This document shows positions 61,643 to 64,000 of a stretch of DNA of 64,000 bases, piece after piece; position 1 is the stretch's first letter, and each line of letters opens with the position of its first letter. The notes beneath the pieces were generated by a model, which was not told where the DNA came from, searched no databases, and worked only from the letters and a program-made list of their open reading frames with translations. Where the stretch lies: positions 1 through 64,000 of the forward strand of contig PWKY01000033.1 in the NCBI GenBank assembly GCA_003560595.1, read 5' to 3'. Position numbers and translations under genes: made by a program. The stretch comes from Thermoplasmata archaeon (lineage in GTDB: Archaea > Thermoplasmatota > Thermoplasmata > Halarchaeoplasmatales > Halarchaeoplasmataceae).

Positions 61643-63049
61643 TCAGCCATATGATTTCAGTAGGAAAAACCATACAGGGATATACCATATCTTATTATTA
61701 TCTATGATTGTTTCTTCGAACTTTTCTTTTGTGATCACTATGCCCTCTTCGATGTTGTGTTTCTCCATAAAACTGATCAGTCCTTTCAGGTCACTTTCAC
61801 CAACGTTGTTTTTGTATTTAACTTCTATAGGTATAAGACCATCCCTTTCCTTCACTACAAAATCGACTTCGTAGACCGATCGCCAATAATATACGTTTTT
61901 GGGCAGTATGTCTATTTTACCAGATACGAGATGGGAACAGACGATACCTTCTACTATAGAACCAACGATCGCACTATAAGTTAATATCTTTTTATCGTTA
62001 CCTTTTATCGCATTAAGAACGCCACTATCTAAGACGAATAATTTTTTCTCTGCTCTTTTACTCCTTTTAGGACTTTTAGAATAATATTCAATGATGTTGA
62101 TCAAACCCGCTATTTCGAGATAACCCAGATATGTTTTTACGGTTTCGATCCTGCAATCTAACATATCCCCAATTTTTGAATAATTAGCCCTCTGCCCGTG
62201 AGTATTAGCTATGTAATAGAATAATTCTTCAAGTGTTCTAGTATCTCTTATATCGAATAGTTCCATCAGATCACGGTAGAAAACAAGACCCACATAATCC
62301 TGCCTTAACCACTTATGAGCTTTAGATAGTTCCTTATCAAAAGTTTCCGGGATCCCACCGTATAGTATATAATCATTGAATAATCTCTTCAATTCCTTCT
62401 CATGATGTTTAATTTTTAGATTTAGTTCGTATGGATCGACCGTCAGTGGATCAGAATTACCGTCATCAAGACCCTCTAAGAAACTTTTCAATCCTTCGCT
62501 TCCCTTATAACAGCAATATTCTCCAAAAGAAAAAGAATCAGTTTCGAAAAAAGATATCCGTCCAGTTAGGCTTTCAGAGGTATTTTTATAAATCAGTTTA
62601 CCGGAAGATCCCGATACCACGAATTTGATGTTCATATTTTTATCATAGATACTCTTTATCCATCTGCTCCAGTCCTTAACATATTGTATCTCATCAAAAA
62701 AAATGTAACGTTTATCTGTGATGCCATAGATCTCCTCGTGGATATGGACTATCTTTTCTATTACCCCCTCGTCTTCACACATCAATGGGTTGTCGAATGT
62801 GAACAGCATTATATTCTTAGGCTCCACGCCCCTTTCCAATAAAAGATCGATCAATTGATACATCAATGTTGTTTTTCCAGTCCTTCTAGCACCGATAATG
62901 CCACATATCTCTTTGTCCTCCAGAGCATCTACAAGATCGGTAAACATGTTCCTCCGATATTCCTCTAGGTCCAATGCTCTGACACTACCCGTTTCCCACC
63001 AATAATTAGTCCGGACCAATTCACCCATGATGTCATCTTTCGATACCAT
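61643..63049 (-). CDS. AAA ATPase with C-terminal DUF4143-type domain
   Basis: GIIGARRTGKTTLMYQLIDLLL, YIFFDEIQYVKDWSRWIKSIYD, KFVVSGSSGKL, YLEIAGLINII, VYYWRS..YEVDFVV..IPIEVKYKN. Confidence 0.92.
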   Translation of the reverse strand: MVSKDDIMGELVRTNYWWETGSVRALDLEEYRRNMFTDLVDALEDKEICGIIGARRTGKTTLMYQLIDLLLERGVEPKNIMLFTFDNPLMCEDEGVIEKIVHIHEEIYGITDKRYIFFDEIQYVKDWSRWIKSIYDKNMNIKFVVSGSSGKLIYKNTSESLTGRISFFETDSFSFGEYCCYKGSEGLKSFLEGLDDGNSDPLTVDPYELNLKIKHHEKELKRLFNDYILYGGIPETFDKELSKAHKWLRQDYVGLVFYRDLMELFDIRDTRTLEELFYYIANTHGQRANYSKIGDMLDCRIETVKTYLGYLEIAGLINIIEYYSKSPKRSKRAEKKLFVLDSGVLNAIKGNDKKILTYSAIVGSIVEGIVCSHLVSGKIDILPKNVYYWRSVYEVDFVVKERDGLIPIEVKYKNNVGESDLKGLISFMEKHNIEEGIVITKEKFEETIIDNNKIWYIPVWFFLLKSYG

Positions 63050-63087
63050 GAAAGGATATAGCCCTTGTTTAAATATAAAGATTACGG

Positions 63088-63163
63088 TTGTAATAGTGGC
63101 AAATACTCATTTTCTTACTATTGTAATAGTATAATTTTGTAGCATATCTACGATTACAATAGT
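63088..63163. promoter_or_regulatory. operator-like repeats upstream of DUF4143 ATPase
   Basis: TTGTAATAGT at 63088-63097 and 63121-63130; ACTATTGTAAT 63117-63127 inverted as ATTACAATAGT 63153-63163. Confidence 0.5.
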
Positions 63164-63193
63164 TTTACTTAAATAGTCTACACTGCAGGTGGA

Positions 63194-63745
63194 TCAGTAT
63201 CTATCAAAGTGAACGAACTCTTCCACCTTCTTACGCTCAGGCCGTTCTTTCTCCGTCTTCAAAGTGTTCCCTTCTAAGATTTTCTCCGGCTCATCCGAAT
63301 GTCGGCCGAAGATGACAAGCGTGATGACCGTGTATTCGTCGGGGATCCCCAATGCATCCTTCACCTTCTTTTCACTGAAACCAGCGATGGGATGAGCGAT
63401 CAGTCCCAACTCAGTTGCTCGCAGTATCATGAAACCGTTGGCCTGCCCTGCGTCGAAGAGATGATACTCCCGACCTTTAACAATACAATCGTCATCCTTT
63501 TTTGAAAATACCGCTGCGATCATGGACGCTCGAAAGGTCCATTCATTACCCTTAGACATCACATCCTTCATCTTTTCCAGCATCTCGAGATCACGTACGA
63601 ACACGTAATTCCAAGGTTGATTGTTAAAGCAGGATGGTGTCAACTGTACCGCATGGATCAACTCATCAAGTGTGTCGTCGTCTATATCCACCCTCTCCAG
63701 AGCTCGGTATGCCCTTCTTTTTTCGATAGCTTCTTTCACATCCAT
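63194..63745 (-). CDS. nitroreductase family protein
   Basis: IEKRRAYRALERVDID, QLTPSCFNNQPWNYVFV, LGLIAHPIAGFSEKKVKDALGIPDEYTVITLVIFG. Confidence 0.93.
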   Translation of the reverse strand: MDVKEAIEKRRAYRALERVDIDDDTLDELIHAVQLTPSCFNNQPWNYVFVRDLEMLEKMKDVMSKGNEWTFRASMIAAVFSKKDDDCIVKGREYHLFDAGQANGFMILRATELGLIAHPIAGFSEKKVKDALGIPDEYTVITLVIFGRHSDEPEKILEGNTLKTEKERPERKKVEEFVHFDRY

Positions 63746-63824
63746 ATTATGGACTCCTTCATAGATAATACGATGGTAAACTAATAATTTTTTCTTCGGC
63801 CTATCGATTTTTAATGAGCTAAGT

Positions 63825-64000
63825 TCATAAAACTTCTTCTACTCTAGAAAGAAGATGTTCAAACTTATTCAAAGTATCCTTTCCGATCCTTTTTTCCTCT
63901 TTATTGAACTCTACCCTCAATCTTTTTTTCATTTCTTGATCGATATATTTACGACTAGCTGGTAAAAGAAATCGTTCTTCACGATTTATATGATCTTTTA
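63825..64000 (-). CDS. hemerythrin-like (HHE) domain protein, truncated by window end
   Basis: Reverse strand: ...KDHINREERFLLPASRKYIDQEMKKRLRVEFNKEEKRIGKDTLNKFEHLLSRVEEVL*; HxxxEExxLLP pattern. Confidence 0.6.
   Translation of the reverse strand, partial: KDHINREERFLLPASRKYIDQEMKKRLRVEFNKEEKRIGKDTLNKFEHLLSRVEEVL

Noticed and set aside
1-64000. CRISPR array or classical defence island
   Set aside because: No regularly spaced repeats and no cas, restriction-modification or prophage genes were seen; the only accessory-type genes are the DUF4143 ATPase, the STAND ATPase and the PIN-like protein.

Overview
The window is a gene-dense archaeal chromosome segment, most likely Thermoplasmatota (Euryarchaeota-type). 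That placement is inferred from the gene content: proteasome beta subunit, aCPSF1, RpoK, Hel308, RadA, Orc1/Cdc6, TBP, Hjc, MCM, Nop5, NMD3, aspartyl-tRNA synthetase, S2 and S15, and DUF835/DUF357/DUF424/DUF2240 proteins. I saw no rRNA, no convincing tRNA and no CRISPR array. Recognisable blocks are: a riboflavin/FAD block (ribB-ribL-ribC-ribH); a CoA block (pantoate kinase + CoaBC); an NIF3/ABC exporter/UbiX run; a wHTH-DUF432-MscS-HerA-like-DUF357 run; an orc1/cdc6 gene with a candidate ORB-bearing upstream region; and a replication/ribosome-maturation block (Nop5-NMD3-DUF424-MCM). No definite new defence or mobile system is visible. The observations most worth following up are: (1) a ClC channel + UspA cassette flanked by two decayed direct copies of an HPP-family membrane gene; (2) a signal peptidase I gene split by a single in-frame TAG; (3) a response-regulator gene with an in-frame TGA, an in-frame TAA and a probable frameshift, followed by an intergenic region with five TGTCAAA motifs and a strong hairpin; (4) a 967-aa STAND-like ATPase/TPR protein with an unusual domain inserted between Walker A and Walker B; (5) a ClC channel with an N-terminal Cys4 zinc-ribbon-like extension; (6) ORB-like repeats upstream of orc1/cdc6; (7) palindromic operator-like repeats upstream of a DUF4143 ATPase; (8) a small structured ncRNA candidate at ~17.49-17.56 kb. 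All calls come from reading the sequence; no database search was run.
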